From the NCBI GenBank assembly GCA_026388095.1, contig JAPLKL010000043.1:1-64000 (forward strand): 64,000 nt of DNA. Reading direction: 5' to 3'. Shown here piece after piece: positions 45,015-52,918 of this stretch. The notes beneath the pieces were generated by a model. It made no database searches and was not told the origin of the DNA. It saw only the letters and a program-made list of their open reading frames with translations. Position 1 is the stretch's first letter. Every line of letters starts with the position of its first letter. The DNA is from Elusimicrobiota bacterium. Its GTDB lineage: Bacteria; Elusimicrobiota; Elusimicrobia; UBA1565; UBA9628. A program made the position numbers and the translations under genes.

Positions 45015-46517
45015 CTATTTTTTCTCCCCGAACACCTCCGCGGTGAAGACCTCCAAAGTCGTGCCCGGCGTCTTCCAGCAATCATCGGGCAAGCCCGCCT
45101 TCTGCGAGCACAGTTCCGACAGGAACCGCTCCTTGCTCCAGCCGGTCTCCGTGGCCACCTGCGGCAGGAACACGCCGCGGTTGGAGAAGCCGCGGCTGAC
45201 GATCACGCCGTGCTTGCCCAGGACGATCTCATCGGCGCTCTTGACCGCGCGGGGCTTGGACAGGACCGAGACCTCGATGTGGATGTCTTTGAGCTCATCG
45301 GCCGAGACCGGGGGGAAGCGGGGGTCCTCGGAGGCCGCCGCGATGGCCATGGCGCGCACGGTCTTGCATAGAGGGCCGCTGCCCAGGATGTTGCCGATGC
45401 AGCCCCGCAGCTGGCCCCGCTTCTGGAGGGTCACGAACGCCCCTTCTTCCGCGTTGAGCCGCTTGTCGGTCTCCGCGACCTCCGGCGCGTGGCCGGTCTT
45501 CACGAGAGCCTCGACGGTCGAACGGGCGATGGCCAGAAGCCGGGACTTCTGAGACGCGCTCAAAGGAGCTACGCCCTTCTCGGCCTGGAAAGCGGCGGCT
45601 ACGGCCTTCTTGTCCCGGTAGAGCATGATCGAGGCGTAGCCGACCACGCTGGACGGGTCCCCCGTGACATCGGCGGAGGTCGCGCGCTTGAGCACCTTGG
45701 CCTTGGTGTAGCCCGCCAACCGGGCGTAGAGCATCGCGGCCGTCACGACATGGAAGCCGTCCACTTCCATCTCTCCCTTCTCGTGCCCGGCCCAGAACCG
45801 GTCGACATCCATGGCCTCGATCGCCTTGAGCCCGCGCGCGTCGATGGCTTGGGCGTCTTTCAGGGGATGAAAATGCGACTGGTCCACGCTCACGTCCACC
45901 AGGACATCGTCGCGCCCCTTGAGGGCCGCGGCCAGCGCCCCGGCGAGGGCGCGCAGGACATCGAGGTCGGGCGGGAAGCCCACGATGATGGGGACGATCT
46001 TCGCGCCGGGGAATGCCTTCTGGATCAAGGGGAGCTGAGTCTCGACCGAATTCTCGGCTTGGCCCGGAGCCCCTTCGAAGACGTCCCGGCGGAAGCCGAA
46101 GCGCTTGTCGGCCCCCGTGATCTTCTTGGCCAGTTCCGCGTCGACCGCGATGCTCCCCAGCGGCGTCAAAAAGGCCCCGTCCGGCCAGATCGAGGCGCCT
46201 GAAGACGAGATGTGGTGGCTGGGCGCCAGAATCACGATCGTGGATATCTTCTTGGCCTGCGCGGCCTTCCAGCCGTAGGCGGCCACCGGCCCGGAGAAGA
46301 CCAGGCCCGCGTGCGGGGAGATGATGACGCCGATGTCCGCGCCCTTGGGCACGGACTGCACCTGGGCGAAGAACCCGTCGACCATGGCCGACAACTCGTC
46401 CTTGCCGGCCGGATACCAGCTCCCGGCCAGGCCGGCGGGCTTGACATGGTCTTCGGCTCGGGAGCAGGAGGTCGCGGTCATAAGGATTAGCGCTGAAAAG
46501 AGAGCCAGTTGTCTCAT
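45015..46517 (-). CDS. MEMO1-AMMECR1 fusion (AmmeMemoRadiSam B and A)
   Basis: 500 aa. Lipoprotein-like N-terminus (LMTATSCS). Residues about 25-290 are the MEMO domain (AGLAGSWYPAGKDELSAMVD, ISPHAGLVFSGPVAAYGW, ILAPSHHI), structurally like LigB dioxygenases. Residues about 325-500 are AMMECR1 (FVTLQKRGQLRGCIGNILGS, GVIVSRGFSNRGVFLPQVA, WKTPGTTLEVF). These partners usually occur with a radical SAM protein; none is within the window. A signal peptide on this normally cytoplasmic pair is unusual. Confidence 0.88.
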   Translation of the reverse strand: MRQLALFSALILMTATSCSRAEDHVKPAGLAGSWYPAGKDELSAMVDGFFAQVQSVPKGADIGVIISPHAGLVFSGPVAAYGWKAAQAKKISTIVILAPSHHISSSGASIWPDGAFLTPLGSIAVDAELAKKITGADKRFGFRRDVFEGAPGQAENSVETQLPLIQKAFPGAKIVPIIVGFPPDLDVLRALAGALAAALKGRDDVLVDVSVDQSHFHPLKDAQAIDARGLKAIEAMDVDRFWAGHEKGEMEVDGFHVVTAAMLYARLAGYTKAKVLKRATSADVTGDPSSVVGYASIMLYRDKKAVAAAFQAEKGVAPLSASQKSRLLAIARSTVEALVKTGHAPEVAETDKRLNAEEGAFVTLQKRGQLRGCIGNILGSGPLCKTVRAMAIAAASEDPRFPPVSADELKDIHIEVSVLSKPRAVKSADEIVLGKHGVIVSRGFSNRGVFLPQVATETGWSKERFLSELCSQKAGLPDDCWKTPGTTLEVFTAEVFGEKK

Positions 46518-46602
46518 GCCTGGGGGAGCGCTGCCAAGTGCAATCTATCAAGGATGGCGCGGGCAAGTCAATGTCCGGGGCTGAAATGATATTCTTTTCA
46601 AC

Positions 46603-47850
46603 ATGAGCGGAAACACCATCCGCAAACGCAAAGGAGGCCCTGTGGCGCATACCCTTTCCTCTATCCGGCCGGCCCGGCGCACGGCCGGCATCACCTACGC
46701 GGTGCGCGACGTGGTGGCCTTGGCCCACGAGGTGGCCAAGACCGGCAAGGAGATGCTCTTCCTCAACATCGGCGACCCGAACCGCTTCGACTTCGAGACG
46801 CCGCCGCACCTCATCGAGGCGGTCTTGAAGGCCATGCGCGACAACCACAACGGCTATTCGCCGTCCTCCGGCATACCGGCCGCGGTCAAGGCGGTCGAGC
46901 GCGAGGCCGCGCGCCACGGGATCGCCAACATCCGCGACGTGTTCGTGACCAGCGGGGGCAGCGAGGCCATCGAGGTCTGCCTGACGGCCTTGGTGGACAA
47001 GGGCGACAACGTGCTCATCCCTTATCCGGGCTATCCGCTCTACGAGGCGGTGCTGGCCAAGCTCGAGGCCGTGGCCAAGCCTTACTTCCTCTCCGAGGAG
47101 AAGGGCTGGCAGCCGGACGTGGAGGACATCCGCAAGCGCATCGACGACAAGACCCGGGCGCTCGTGCTCATCAACCCGAACAATCCGACCGGCGTGGTCT
47201 ACCAGCGCGAGACCTTGCGCAAGATCCTGGCGCTGGCCGCGTCCAAGGGCGTGCTGGTCTTCGCCGACGAGATCTACGACAAGATGATCCTCGGCGGCCA
47301 GGAGCATGTCTCCATCGCGTCCTTGGACCCGGAGGCGCCGGTCATCACGTTCAACGGGCTTTCCAAGGGCTTTTTGGCTCCGGGCTGGCGCATCGGCTGG
47401 GGCGTGGTGAGCGGCCATTCGGCTCTCCTGAAAGATTACGTGGCGGCGATCAACAAGCTGCTGCGCGCGCGGCTGTGCGCTAGCCATCCGATGCAGCACG
47501 CGATCACCGCGGCCCTGGACGGGCAGAAGGAGTTCATCGCGCATGTCCGCGAGAAGCTGGTCCGGCGGCGCGACATCACGCATGAGATGCTCAACTCCGC
47601 GCCGGGCATCTCCTGCGTCAAGGCCGACGCGGCGTTCTACGCATTCCCCAAGCTCGACATCAAGGGCTCGGACGAGGAGTTCGTCAAGGGGCTGATCCGT
47701 GAGACGGGGGTGGTGACGGTGCACGGCTCGGGCTTCGGGGAGAAGCCGGGGACCAAGCATCTGCGCGTGGTGTTCCTGCCGCAGGAAGAGGTCCTGCGCA
47801 AGGCCTACGCAAGCCTGCTGGACTACCTCAAGAAGAACCGGAAGGGCTGA
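46603..47850 (+). CDS. PLP-dependent aminotransferase class I (alanine/aspartate type)
   Basis: 415 aa from ATG 46603, or 402 aa from GTG 46642. Fold-type I motifs: FLNIGDPNRFDFETP, YSPSSGIPAAVKAVEREAAR, INPNNPTGVVY (cofactor Asn), VFADEIYDKMI (Asp/Tyr), FNGLSKGFLAPGWRIGW (Schiff-base Lys, Arg). It resembles AlaA-like glutamate-pyruvate aminotransferases. TATTCT (46590-46595) sits 7 nt before ATG 46603, favouring a leaderless start; AGGAGG sits 4 nt before the GTG, so the two signals compete. Confidence 0.9.
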   Translation: MSGNTIRKRKGGPVAHTLSSIRPARRTAGITYAVRDVVALAHEVAKTGKEMLFLNIGDPNRFDFETPPHLIEAVLKAMRDNHNGYSPSSGIPAAVKAVEREAARHGIANIRDVFVTSGGSEAIEVCLTALVDKGDNVLIPYPGYPLYEAVLAKLEAVAKPYFLSEEKGWQPDVEDIRKRIDDKTRALVLINPNNPTGVVYQRETLRKILALAASKGVLVFADEIYDKMILGGQEHVSIASLDPEAPVITFNGLSKGFLAPGWRIGWGVVSGHSALLKDYVAAINKLLRARLCASHPMQHAITAALDGQKEFIAHVREKLVRRRDITHEMLNSAPGISCVKADAAFYAFPKLDIKGSDEEFVKGLIRETGVVTVHGSGFGEKPGTKHLRVVFLPQEEVLRKAYASLLDYLKKNRKG

Positions 47851-47856
47851 CCGGCC

Positions 47857-48657
47857 TTGCTGAGCCCTCGCCTGCTCGTTTTGGCGGCCGCCGCGTCCTT
47901 TGGCGCCTGCGTGTCGCTGGAGGACGCTCCGATGGTCAAGGGCGCCATGGCGCAGGGCCAGAGCACAGTGGTGTTCGTGTTCGCCGCGCCGGGCCCGGTG
48001 ATGAGCGAGAGGAGCTCGAACCTCGAGCAGGCGGCCAAGGTGGTGCCCGGGCTGGGCATCCTGATGAAGGCGTCCCAGGACAAGCGCGACTTCGACGCCT
48101 CCCAGGATTTGCAGAGGTTCCTGCCGGCGTGGCAGCCGGCCCAGCTCTTTGCTCCCGGCCTCATGCAGGCGCTGGCCGGCAGCGGCTTGCCGGGCCGGCT
48201 GCTGACGCCGGCCGAGGCCGGCGTCCCGGATGCGGCGCTCAGCGAGCTTAACCGGGCGCAGGACATCTCGGATTGGCAGTTGCGCTACTACGTGCGCGGC
48301 GTCGACCCGGAGCCGGCGCCGCGCGGCTACCGGGGCCTGGCGTCCTTGCGCGACGCGCTGGTCCTGGAGGCGAACCTGGCCTACGGCGCGCCGTCCGATG
48401 GGGAGGGGCGCTGGATGCCGGAGCTCTCCGCGGTGATGAAGCTCTATCGCGCCTCGGACATGACTTTGCTCTGGCGGCATGAGGACGTGGTGGACGACAA
48501 GGCCGGCAAGAGGACTTCCGGCGGATTCAAGAAGGAGCCGGGGGATCTGGTCGCCAAGTGGCAGGCCCTGATGCCGGCCTTGGCCCAGGCCATGGCCGCG
48601 AGCTTGCGTCAGAACCTGCAGGGTGCGGGCGCCTTCGTGCCCGCCGAGGCCAAGTAG
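47857..48657 (+). CDS. Hypothetical lipoprotein
   Basis: 266 aa with TTG start and lipoprotein signal (LLVLAAAASFGACVS, Cys18). The mature part has a region rich in short hydrophobic helices and YVRGVDPEPAPRGYRGL, then MKLYRASDMTLLWRHEDVVD and TSGGFKKEPGDLVAKWQALM. It resembles proteobacterial-type outer-membrane lipoproteins of unknown function; no named family seen. It begins 6 nt after the aminotransferase stop. The next gene starts 1 nt after its stop. Confidence 0.6.
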   Translation: MLSPRLLVLAAAASFGACVSLEDAPMVKGAMAQGQSTVVFVFAAPGPVMSERSSNLEQAAKVVPGLGILMKASQDKRDFDASQDLQRFLPAWQPAQLFAPGLMQALAGSGLPGRLLTPAEAGVPDAALSELNRAQDISDWQLRYYVRGVDPEPAPRGYRGLASLRDALVLEANLAYGAPSDGEGRWMPELSAVMKLYRASDMTLLWRHEDVVDDKAGKRTSGGFKKEPGDLVAKWQALMPALAQAMAASLRQNLQGAGAFVPAEAK

Positions 48658-48658
48658 C

Positions 48659-49129
48659 ATGATGTCTCGCCGAGGTGCTGGCTTGGTTCGGCGCCTGCGC
48701 CTTGAGCCTCATCCGGAGGGGGGATTCTACCGGGAGACCTATCGGGCGGCGGGGCGTCTGCCAGATGGCCGGTGCTTTTCGACCGCGATCCTGTTCCTTT
48801 TGCCGAAGGGCTGCGTCTCCCGCCTGCACCGCATCAAGTCGGATGAGCTTTGGCATTTCCACTCGGGCGGGCCGTTGATCGTGGTGGAACTCGACCCGAG
48901 GACGGGCCGGACGCGCTCCACGACTTTGGGGCCGGGCAAGGTCCAGCATGTGGTCAAGGCGGGGACTTGGTTCGGGGCGCGGCTGGGGCCGGGGGCGGAC
49001 TACGCCTTGGCGGGCTGCACCGTGGCGCCGGGCTTCGAGTTCAGGGATTTCGAGCTGGGGCGCAGGGATGTGCTTCTGCGGCGGTTCCCAAGAAGCCGAC
49101 GGGCCATTGAACGGCTCCTGCCTACCTGA
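48659..49129 (+). CDS. Cupin, DUF985 (YML079W-like)
   Basis: 156 aa. RLEPHPEGGFYRETYRAAGR and the cupin core RIKSDELWHFHSGGPLIVVE, GPGKVQHVVKAGTWFGARLG, YALAGCTVAPGFEFRDFEL are the DUF985 signature. It is a small beta-barrel probably binding a metal or sugar-like ligand; the reaction is unknown. Tandem ATGs at 48659 and 48662. It overlaps none of its neighbours and ends 30 bp before the convergent antitoxin gene. Confidence 0.88.
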   Translation: MMSRRGAGLVRRLRLEPHPEGGFYRETYRAAGRLPDGRCFSTAILFLLPKGCVSRLHRIKSDELWHFHSGGPLIVVELDPRTGRTRSTTLGPGKVQHVVKAGTWFGARLGPGADYALAGCTVAPGFEFRDFELGRRDVLLRRFPRSRRAIERLLPT

Positions 49130-49158
49130 CGGTCTCTCCTTCAAGCATCAGATCGGCC

Positions 49159-49413
49159 TTAGGCGTTCCCGAAGATGGCTTTGTGCTCGATGAAACGTTT
49201 GGCATGCTCATCTTCCTTGGCCTTTAGGAGAGATGCCATGAGCTTTTTGTCGGCCAGGATTTCTAGGGTTTCCAGTTCTTCGGGAGACACGAGGACGGCC
49301 GAGGCGGTGCCGTTGCGGGTGATGACGATGCGGTCGCGCTTCTTCTGCCCGAGGGAAGCGACAAGCTCAGGCAGGTGCGCCCGCGCATGGGAAATCGGGA
49401 CGATTCTGTTCAT
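49159..49413 (-). CDS. Phd/YefM-type antitoxin, no toxin partner
   Basis: 84 aa from ATG 49413. IVPISHARAHLPELVASLGQ then RIVITRNGTASAVLVSPEEL is the Phd/YefM N-terminal DNA-binding fold; the C-terminus (LLKAKEDEHAKRFIEHKAIF) would be the toxin-binding segment. The usual downstream toxin is missing: the next gene is the cupin on the opposite strand, 30 bp away. An orphan antitoxin left by toxin loss is likely. Confidence 0.82.
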   Translation of the reverse strand: MNRIVPISHARAHLPELVASLGQKKRDRIVITRNGTASAVLVSPEELETLEILADKKLMASLLKAKEDEHAKRFIEHKAIFGNA

Positions 49414-49450
49414 GGATCTGCCCTTAGTCATATTGTGGAATCCTGTCAGT

Positions 49451-49699
49451 TCAAGCCGCGTACTGATGGATCAACTCCGAAACGAAGCTCTGGTACGGGA
49501 TGCCCATTCGTCTGGCCTTTTCCTTGATGCTTGCCAAGTCCTGGCTGTTGACGCGGATATTCAAGACGGCATCCTTCTTGCGTCTGGCTACAGCTTCGGC
49601 GATCCGGTTGAATTCCGCCTGTTTCACGGGACGATACTCGCCACGAAGCAATGCCCGCTCGATGGCCTTCTCGCTTCGGCTGAGATTGGTCTTTTTCAT
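49451..49699 (-). CDS. CopG/BrnA-type antitoxin with decayed toxin upstream
   Basis: 82 aa. VLNIRVNSQDLASIKEKARR then MGIPYQSFVSELIHQYAA is the ribbon-helix-helix pattern of CopG/BrnA antitoxins paired with BrnT toxins. AGGGAGAG lies 5 nt before the ATG, which overlaps the stop of the toxin remnant (TCATGA), as in functional brnT-brnA pairs. The gene itself looks intact. Confidence 0.8.
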   Translation of the reverse strand: MKKTNLSRSEKAIERALLRGEYRPVKQAEFNRIAEAVARRKKDAVLNIRVNSQDLASIKEKARRMGIPYQSFVSELIHQYAA

Positions 49700-49815
49700 G
49701 AAAGCTCTCCCTGTATCCATTTCTTGGTGAACTTCCGGTCGGTAATTCCCTCGAACGAAACGCCCCGCGTGCGCATAAGCCAATCGCTTTTGCGTTGATC
49801 CTACCGGATGTCCAT
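49696..49815 (-). pseudogene. BrnT-like toxin remnant (nonsense and internal deletion)
   Basis: Reads MDIR, then a TAG stop where BrnT proteins have Trp (TGG to TAG), then DQRKSDWLMRTRGVSFEGI, which matches the BrnT N-terminus (W-D-x-x-K-...-RGVSFE-x). This joins directly to TDRKFTKKWIQGELS, the usual toxin C-terminus. Around 45-50 residues of the middle are missing. The toxin cannot be functional, whereas the antitoxin downstream is open. Confidence 0.65.
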
Positions 49816-49817
49816 CG

Positions 49818-49839
49818 ATTATAGTGTAATACAAGTGTA
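49818..49839 (-). promoter_or_regulatory. Promoter with tandem operator-like repeats of the dead TA module
   Basis: TATAAT on the minus strand (49818-49823) is overlapped by two direct AGTGTA repeats on the plus strand at 49823-49828 and 49834-49839, 11 bp apart (one helical turn). This is a plausible site for antitoxin autorepression. Confidence 0.45.
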
Positions 49840-50413
49840 TGGACAAAGCAAGGCGGTGGCCAACGGAGACAGATAGTGAGTGCGCATTTATGCCGCCAGT
49901 TCTCACATTCAATGGGCGCTCTTTTTGTATTTTTTTCGACGGCCAACCGGTCTTGGCGGCCTTCCGCCTTCCTGGGCAGGCTTCTCATTTCTTTGACGGG
50001 CTTTCGTTCCCTTCGTTTTTAAAAAAATTGTCCTTTGTTTTGCAGCGCTATTCGCATCGCGCGCGCGATGTGAATAGCATATGTATTTTCAGCGTTATTT
50101 TTGTAAAAACGTAGGCCATCTGCCCTCGCATGGCGCTCAATTGCGCCTCATTCGCGCTCGCAAGGGAGGCGCTTCTCCAGCAGGCGCTTGTCGGACACGA
50201 CCGACGCGGCATATGCGCATCGATCCCCCTCGGCCCGGGCTGCTTCGCCGAGTAAAGATGACGGGAACCGTGGCCCGCACCATCGGCTCAATGCCTCTCG
50301 CAACGGGCATCGCAAATCCCGGATTGGGTGACTGAAGTGCATATGCCAACACCGCCCGCTATGCAGTGTTTGTCGGCCGCCCTCGATGCCCTTGCCGCGT
50401 CCGCGGCTGCCGT
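49840..50413. other. AT-richer gene-free stretch
   Basis: About 570 bp with no credible gene. Composition is visibly lower in GC than the surroundings (runs such as TTTTTAAAAAAATTG near 50020). Minus-strand frames are basic and short (for example GRPPRPVGRRKKYKKSAH ending near 49920) and may be the end of a lost protein. It contains the 32-bp inverted repeat listed separately. Together with two orphan antitoxins it looks like the scar of a lost mobile segment. Confidence 0.5.
50047..50078. repeat. 32-bp near-perfect inverted repeat
   Basis: GCTATTCGCATCGCGC followed immediately by GCGCGATGTGAATAGC: 16-nt arms with a single mismatch and no spacer. It lies in the AT-richer gap with no gene close on either side. 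It could be a protein binding site, a resolution-type site or a terminator-like hairpin. Confidence 0.6.
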
Positions 50414-51076
50414 TCAGCGCAGAAGCGGCGCCGCGCCGGGCCCTTCATCCGGCTGCGCGGCGACCGGCTTGATCGAGCTGGATACGCGCAGGAATCCCTC
50501 GGCATACGCCTCGGCGCACGCCGCCAGGTCCCCGCCGGCGCGCGTCTGCGTGATGCAGCTGAAGATCAGCATCCGAGTGCCGATGTCCACGGCCAGGTAG
50601 GAATGCGTCACATACGGATGCCGTTCGTCGCCGGGCTCGGAGCGCGTGACCTGATTGGCCGGTCTGCCCGCCTGCTTGCGCAGGCGGATCACCTGCTTCG
50701 GCTCATCGGCCGAGCGGGCCTTGCCCTTCATGAAGCTGTCGGCCACGCTCTTCAGCGAGGCGTATTCCGCCATGTCCTTCGGGAAGATCCTGATGTCCCA
50801 GGAATACTCGCAGGTGCGCCGGGGCATGACCAGCGGGAAAGCCTTGCGCAGCAGCTTCCCGGTCACCACATGCGGCGCCGCTTTCCCTGCCAAATGCTCG
50901 GCCATGGCCCGGGTCGGGGCCGAGACCAGCCAGCCGGAGCGGTTCCCAGATTCGAGGATCTCCTCCGTTGCCCAGTCATCTTCCACCTTGGGGATGTCCT
51001 TCGCCCAAGCGCAGAGAGGGACCAGCAAGGAAACGGCGATCGTTATGAGCCCGCCGACGCCCCTCTTCTCAGCCAT
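50414..51076 (-). CDS. Secreted protein with C-terminal PLLR tail (1)
   Basis: 220 aa. Signal peptide (LITIAVSLLVPLCAWA), then an unrecognised domain with Cys residues (RRTCEYSWDIRIF, LIFSCITQTRAGGDLAACAE). It ends SSIKPVAAQPDEGPGAAPLLR: a Pro/Ala/Gly linker and a terminal GAAPLLR. Its ATG overlaps the stop of the GNAT gene by a few nt, so three genes (51605, 51069, 50414) form one coupled operon. Function unknown; shares only the tail with its namesakes. Confidence 0.7.
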   Translation of the reverse strand: MAEKRGVGGLITIAVSLLVPLCAWAKDIPKVEDDWATEEILESGNRSGWLVSAPTRAMAEHLAGKAAPHVVTGKLLRKAFPLVMPRRTCEYSWDIRIFPKDMAEYASLKSVADSFMKGKARSADEPKQVIRLRKQAGRPANQVTRSEPGDERHPYVTHSYLAVDIGTRMLIFSCITQTRAGGDLAACAEAYAEGFLRVSSSIKPVAAQPDEGPGAAPLLR

Positions 51077-51593
51077 CGTGTTTCACCTTCGCGTACATGA
51101 ATTGATCCAAGATCTTGCCGTCCTTGATGACACTGTTGCGCAGTCGGCCTTCCAAGGTGAATCCCGCCTTCTCCAACAGCCGGCAGGAGCCCGCATTGCC
51201 GGCGTATGGCTCGGCGTAGATCCTCGCCAGGCCGAACTCCTTCATCGCCTGCTCGGTGAACTTCATCACCGTCTCGGTCATGAAGCCCTTGCCCCAGAAA
51301 GGCTCGGCCAGCCAATAGCCCATCTCCGCGGTCAAGCGGTGCACGTCCTTGTTGAGGCTGATGCCGATGCTCCCGATCGCCTCTTCGGCCGTGGCCAGGG
51401 CGAAGAACGTCGTCGGAGCCTGGCTTTTCACCAGGGCCAGGAAAGCGCGCGCGCTGTCCGCCGTGTAAGGGTGCGGGAAACCGTCGCGCAGGTTCAGCCA
51501 GATCTTGCGGTTGTTCGCGTATTTGACCAGCGCGGGCGCATCGCTGTCGCGCCACGGCCGGATCTCGCCATAGGAAGTCGCGATCGGCTGCAT
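51069..51593 (-). CDS. GNAT acetyltransferase (RimJ/RimL-like)
   Basis: 174 aa. IRPWRDSDAPALVKYANNRK, IGSIGISLNKDVHRLTAEMG, YWLAEPFWGKGFMTE (acetyl-CoA pyrophosphate loop) and YAGNAGSCRLLEKAGFTLEG are typical of the RimJ/RimL N-acetyltransferase group. Start at 51593, 11 nt after the stop of the upstream PLLR gene with GAAGG between. It sits between two genes for PLLR-tailed secreted proteins; a functional link is only suggested by position. Confidence 0.88.
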   Translation of the reverse strand: MQPIATSYGEIRPWRDSDAPALVKYANNRKIWLNLRDGFPHPYTADSARAFLALVKSQAPTTFFALATAEEAIGSIGISLNKDVHRLTAEMGYWLAEPFWGKGFMTETVMKFTEQAMKEFGLARIYAEPYAGNAGSCRLLEKAGFTLEGRLRNSVIKDGKILDQFMYAKVKHDG

Positions 51594-51604
51594 CGTCCTT
51601 CTCA

Positions 51605-52408
51605 TCATCTTAGCAGCGGCACCACGCCGCCGGACGAAGACGGCTGGGCGGGCGCCTGCGGCGCTTGGGTCTGCGGCTGAGTCTGGGCCCGGCCCCACCA
51701 AGGCGCCTTCTTGAACACATCGAGCGCGACTGTCTTCTCACCCGCCGCAAAAGCCCAAAGCGTGTTCGTCGCGAGCCCCTCCAAAGCCGGCCGCCCCAAG
51801 AACCTATCGTAAGCCTTGCCCAGATCGAAGAGCCGCGCCTGCACATCCGCCAGGCCCCCCGGCCGCCGGCCCGGCCGCGTCTTCACTTTCCCAGACCTCG
51901 GGTCCGCCTCCATATCCACAAAATCCGTCTTCTTGCGGTCCCAGCCCTTCTTCGAGATCCCCTTCAGCGTCACATACTCCCGCCAAGCAACGCTCAGCAA
52001 CGACTCCAGCAGACGCTTGCCGCAGTCGTCCAAAATCGGCTGGAACTGCGACTCAGGCGCTCCCTCCGGCAGGATCTGTTTGCCCAGACAGCCCGCGTCG
52101 ATGAAGGAGACCTGGACCCCCTGCCTGCGCCGCAGGACCTGGCACATCAGGTTGTTGCCCGTCAGAAGCCCACCCGCGTCCTTGGCGAACTTCTGGTCCC
52201 GGTCGTAGACCCCGATATAGCACTCCTGGTCCTCGAAGGCATGGGCCATGCGCGCGGGGTCCGAGAAAGTCGTGGCCCGGATCGTGCGGCCGTACGTGTC
52301 GATGATCCGGTACATCTCGCGGGCATCCACCGTCTGCGCGGAGCAAGAAGGCGGACTCCAGATATTCAGTACGGCCAGGACGACATGGATGAATGTCATG
52401 GTGCGCAC
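51605..52408 (-). CDS. Secreted protein with C-terminal PLLR tail (2)
   Basis: 267 aa. Signal peptide (FIHVVLAVLNIWSPPSCSAQ). The mature domain has GGLLTGNNLMCQVLRRRQGV, FIDAGCLGKQILPEG and ILDDCGKRLLESLL, with cysteines at regular intervals, but matches no family I know. The end is a Gln/Pro/Ala/Ser linker (QTQPQTQAPQAPAQPSSS) then GGVVPLLR. First of three coupled genes; only 7 bp after the preceding gene's stop. Confidence 0.7.
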   Translation of the reverse strand: MRTMTFIHVVLAVLNIWSPPSCSAQTVDAREMYRIIDTYGRTIRATTFSDPARMAHAFEDQECYIGVYDRDQKFAKDAGGLLTGNNLMCQVLRRRQGVQVSFIDAGCLGKQILPEGAPESQFQPILDDCGKRLLESLLSVAWREYVTLKGISKKGWDRKKTDFVDMEADPRSGKVKTRPGRRPGGLADVQARLFDLGKAYDRFLGRPALEGLATNTLWAFAAGEKTVALDVFKKAPWWGRAQTQPQTQAPQAPAQPSSSGGVVPLLR

Positions 52409-52415
52409 CCCGCGC

Positions 52416-52838
52416 TCATTTCTGGACCTTTTCCACCACCAGCAGCCGGACCTCGTTCGAACTGAACCCTTTGCCCTTCCAGACCAGACGGTGCGCGCCC
52501 GGCTCCTTCACCACCAGGCTGAGCAGCAGGCCGGTGCTCGCATGGTCGCCCGGCGCCAGGCTCTTCCCGGGCCCCAGCGGACTGCTGTAGAAGAACGCGT
52601 CGATCAGCTCGCCCTTTATCGGCCGGCCATCCAGGAAAAGCTGAGACCCTAGTTTCGCGGGCTCGACCGCGGCGCCGCCCTCGTTGAGCAGGAGCAGGAC
52701 CAGGGGGTACTTCTCCAGATCGTCCACGGTGAAGAAAAGCGCCTGCGCGCCGAGCATGGCCGTGAGCTTCGGCTGGCTTTGGGCGGCAGACGGCAGGGCC
52801 AGAAAAGCGGCGAGCGCGGCAGGTAAAATCCAATTCAT
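52416..52838 (-). CDS. Hypothetical secreted protein
   Basis: 140 aa starting MNWILPAALAAFLALPSAAQS, preceded by AGGGAGG. The mature part looks like one beta-sandwich domain (LFFTVDDLEKYPLVLLLLNE, GKSLAPGDHASTGLLLSLVV, AHRLVWKGKGFSSNEVRLLV). No family recognised and no PLLR tail. It probably heads the operon with the two tailed proteins; TATAAT (52873-52878 complement) is its promoter. Confidence 0.7.
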   Translation of the reverse strand: MNWILPAALAAFLALPSAAQSQPKLTAMLGAQALFFTVDDLEKYPLVLLLLNEGGAAVEPAKLGSQLFLDGRPIKGELIDAFFYSSPLGPGKSLAPGDHASTGLLLSLVVKEPGAHRLVWKGKGFSSNEVRLLVVEKVQK

Positions 52839-52872
52839 GGGATCCTCCCTTTCGAAACCCCGACTACAGCGG

Positions 52873-52878
52873 ATTATA
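52873..52878 (-). promoter_or_regulatory. TATAAT promoter of the 52.8-50.4 kb operon
   Basis: Consensus -10 on the minus strand about 34 nt before ATG 52838, leaving a leader of about 28 nt with a Shine-Dalgarno sequence. It would drive the hypothetical protein, both PLLR proteins and the GNAT gene. Confidence 0.5.
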
Positions 52879-52918
52879 GTCGTTATTCCCTGGAAAGCCA
52901 AGACGACGATAAGTCAAA

